Below the pieces are notes generated by a model. It was not told the origin of the DNA and did not search any database. It worked only from the letters and a program-made list of their open reading frames with translations. A program made the position numbers and the translations under genes. Shown here piece by piece: positions 32,918-34,374 of a stretch of DNA of 34,374 nucleotides (its first letter is position 1; every line of letters begins with the position of its first letter). The stretch comes from XYA12-FULL-58-9 sp001798605 (lineage in GTDB: Bacteria > Myxococcota > XYA12-FULL-58-9). The DNA lies in contig DAINMX010000046.1 in NCBI GenBank assembly GCA_036736205.1, forward strand, positions 1 through 34,374, given 5' to 3'.

Positions 32918-34374
32918 ATGGTTGCACGTCCTGAGAACGGAGCCCTCTTGCCGAGCGCTGATCCGGCATCAGTGGACGCTTCGCGCCTGAGCGCAGACGA
33001 TGTGCTGCGACGCCTGACTACCGACCGGGGCGTCGGACTCGGCACATCCGAGGCCGCCAAGCGCCTCGAGAAACACGGCGCGAACGAGCTCACGGAACGG
33101 GGGGGGCGCAGTCGACTCGCCATTGTGCGGGAGCAACTATTCAACGTGATGACCTTCATCCTCCTTGCCGCCGCAGTCTTGTCGGTCGTGCTCGGAGACT
33201 GGGTCGAAGCCGTCGTCATCCTCGCCATCGTGGTCCTCAACGCGATCCTCGGCTACACGCAGGAGTACCGCGCTGAGCAATCGATGGCCGCGCTCAAGCG
33301 GATGTCGGTCCCCACCGTCAGGGTCAGGCGCGAGGGAGTGGTCCAGGAGATCTCTTCGCGCGACCTCGTGCCGGGCGACGTCGTGCTCCTGGAGACGGGC
33401 AACGTCGTTCCTGCGGATGGCCGCGTCCTCGAGAGCGTCAACCTCCGCGTTCAGGAGGCGGCACTCACGGGCGAATCGGAAGCGGTGGAGAAGAACGGGG
33501 CGCTCGTCTTCGAGGCGGAGCGGCCGCTCGCCGAGCGCCGCAACATGGTCTACGCGGGCACCATCGTCACTTACGGTCACGGGGAGATCGTGGTGACCGC
33601 TATCGGCATGGCCACGGAGTTGGGCAAAATCGCCGGTCTGATCCAGTCGGTGCAGGAGGAGAAGACCCCTCTGCAGAAACGGCTCGCTCGCTTGGGCAAG
33701 TGGCTGGCCATCGCCGCGGGGATGTTGGTCGCGGTCGTCTTCCTCCTGGGGCTCCGCAAGGCCGGGTCGCGCGAGCAGGTCTTCGAAGTGCTCCTGACCG
33801 CCGTCAGCCTTGCGGTCGCGGCCATTCCAGAGGCGATGACGGCCGTCGTCACCATCGCCCTCTCCCTTGGGGCGCAGCGCATGCTCAAGCGCAAAGCGCT
33901 GATCCGGAAGCTGCCGGCGGTCGAGACGCTCGGCTCGGTCAGCGTCATCTGCTCGGACAAGACGGGAACCCTGACCCAGAACCGCATGACGGTGACGGCG
34001 ATCGATGTGGCCAACCGGCGGATCGACCTCGTCCAACGGGAGGATGGGGGGCGATTCTCGTTGCGGCGCGCCGGGTCCGCCGAAGGGGAAGGAGCGCACG
34101 CCTCGACCCTCGATCTCCTGCTTTGCGGGGGCGCGCTCTGCAACGATGCCGTCTTGGTACGAGAGGAGGCGCCCTCCGGTGGCCACCACGCCGTGGGCGA
34201 CCCGACCGAGGGCGCATTGATCCTGGCTGCGGCGGAGTACGGGGTCCGAAAGGACGAACTCGACAAGGCTCTGCCGCGGGTCGCCGAGCTCCAATTCGAC
34301 TCCGAGCGCAAGCGGATGACCACGGTGCATCGCATGCCGGCAATGGACGCGGAGGTCCCCGGCGCGCTGCTACC
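32918..34374 (+). CDS. Calcium-type (P2A-like) cation-transporting P-type ATPase, N-terminal part
   Basis: Open to the right edge, 485 codons visible. Order: cation-ATPase N-terminal domain (DDVLRRLTTDRGVGLGTSEAAKRLEKHGANEL), first membrane hairpin (~75-115), actuator domain with T184-G-E-S187, a second hairpin with P304-E305 (PEAMTAVVT; most relatives have PEGLPAVVT), phosphorylation motif D347-KTGT, and the start of the nucleotide-binding domain (GDPTEGALI, FDSERKRMTTV). It pumps cations across the membrane at the cost of ATP; calcium is the likeliest substrate by similarity. ATG 32918 lacks a ribosome binding site; in-frame TTG 32948 has GGAG ahead and is an alternative. Codons look more GC-rich than those of the neighbouring genes. 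Confidence 0.88.
   Translation, partial: MVARPENGALLPSADPASVDASRLSADDVLRRLTTDRGVGLGTSEAAKRLEKHGANELTERGGRSRLAIVREQLFNVMTFILLAAAVLSVVLGDWVEAVVILAIVVLNAILGYTQEYRAEQSMAALKRMSVPTVRVRREGVVQEISSRDLVPGDVVLLETGNVVPADGRVLESVNLRVQEAALTGESEAVEKNGALVFEAERPLAERRNMVYAGTIVTYGHGEIVVTAIGMATELGKIAGLIQSVQEEKTPLQKRLARLGKWLAIAAGMLVAVVFLLGLRKAGSREQVFEVLLTAVSLAVAAIPEAMTAVVTIALSLGAQRMLKRKALIRKLPAVETLGSVSVICSDKTGTLTQNRMTVTAIDVANRRIDLVQREDGGRFSLRRAGSAEGEGAHASTLDLLLCGGALCNDAVLVREEAPSGGHHAVGDPTEGALILAAAEYGVRKDELDKALPRVAELQFDSERKRMTTVHRMPAMDAEVPGALL

Noticed and set aside
33137..34330. 397-codon antisense open frame near the right edge
   Set aside because: Lies opposite the clearly recognisable P-type ATPase frame, which is open to the window end.

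Overview
The window looks like a stretch of draft chromosome from a Gram-negative deltaproteobacterium-type organism. Myxococcota or Bradymonadota relatives are my best guess. This rests on the many outer-envelope lipoproteins, a cysteine-rich 'CGDDGCGGSCG' surface protein, receptor-L-domain-like remnants, an NtrC-type regulator, and a Glp/ether-lipid-type FAD operon. The taxonomy is inferred from gene style only. Three runs of N (4836-4845, 20650-20749, 30735-30834) are scaffold gaps of nominal length. Each falls inside or at the end of a gene, so frames on the two sides of a gap cannot be compared directly.

Layout. 1-1148: C-terminal part of a RelA/SpoT ppGpp enzyme. 1266-9895: tightly packed same-strand genes: aspartyl-tRNA synthetase, GlpA, GlpB, a small 4Fe-4S protein, and a very large fusion of an alkyl-DHAP-synthase-like flavoprotein with a GlpC-like iron-sulfur domain. 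The run closes with a strong hairpin at 9884-9915. 9973-11849: a diacylglycerol-kinase-type lipid kinase and RlmJ. 11988-14939: a cysteine-rich lipoprotein with six ~97-residue repeats, two of which were recently duplicated (603 identical bases at 585-bp offset). 15000-18930: CutA, a small unknown protein, and a convergent 1029-residue protein carrying an HExxH metalloprotease motif. 19112-22755: a sugar-phosphate transferase with two degenerate GGDEF-like domains, then groES-groEL.

The most interesting part is 22966-31073. A sigma-54 activator with an N-terminal PilZ domain (intact c-di-GMP-binding motifs) and a degenerate receiver is divergent from a lipoprotein GH5 mannanase/cellulase, which is followed by a lipoprotein expansin. 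A second, paralogous GH5 lipoprotein lies on the opposite strand with a glycosyltransferase behind it. Both GH5 genes have well-spaced -24/-12 (sigma-54) promoters just upstream of their ribosome binding sites. I infer a c-di-GMP-gated sigma-54 regulon that puts polysaccharide-cleaving and wall-loosening proteins on the cell surface.

31426-34374: a decayed receptor-L-domain pseudogene, a lipoprotein iron-type superoxide dismutase, and the start of a calcium-type P-type ATPase that runs off the window. No tRNA, rRNA, CRISPR array, insertion sequence or phage gene was recognised.
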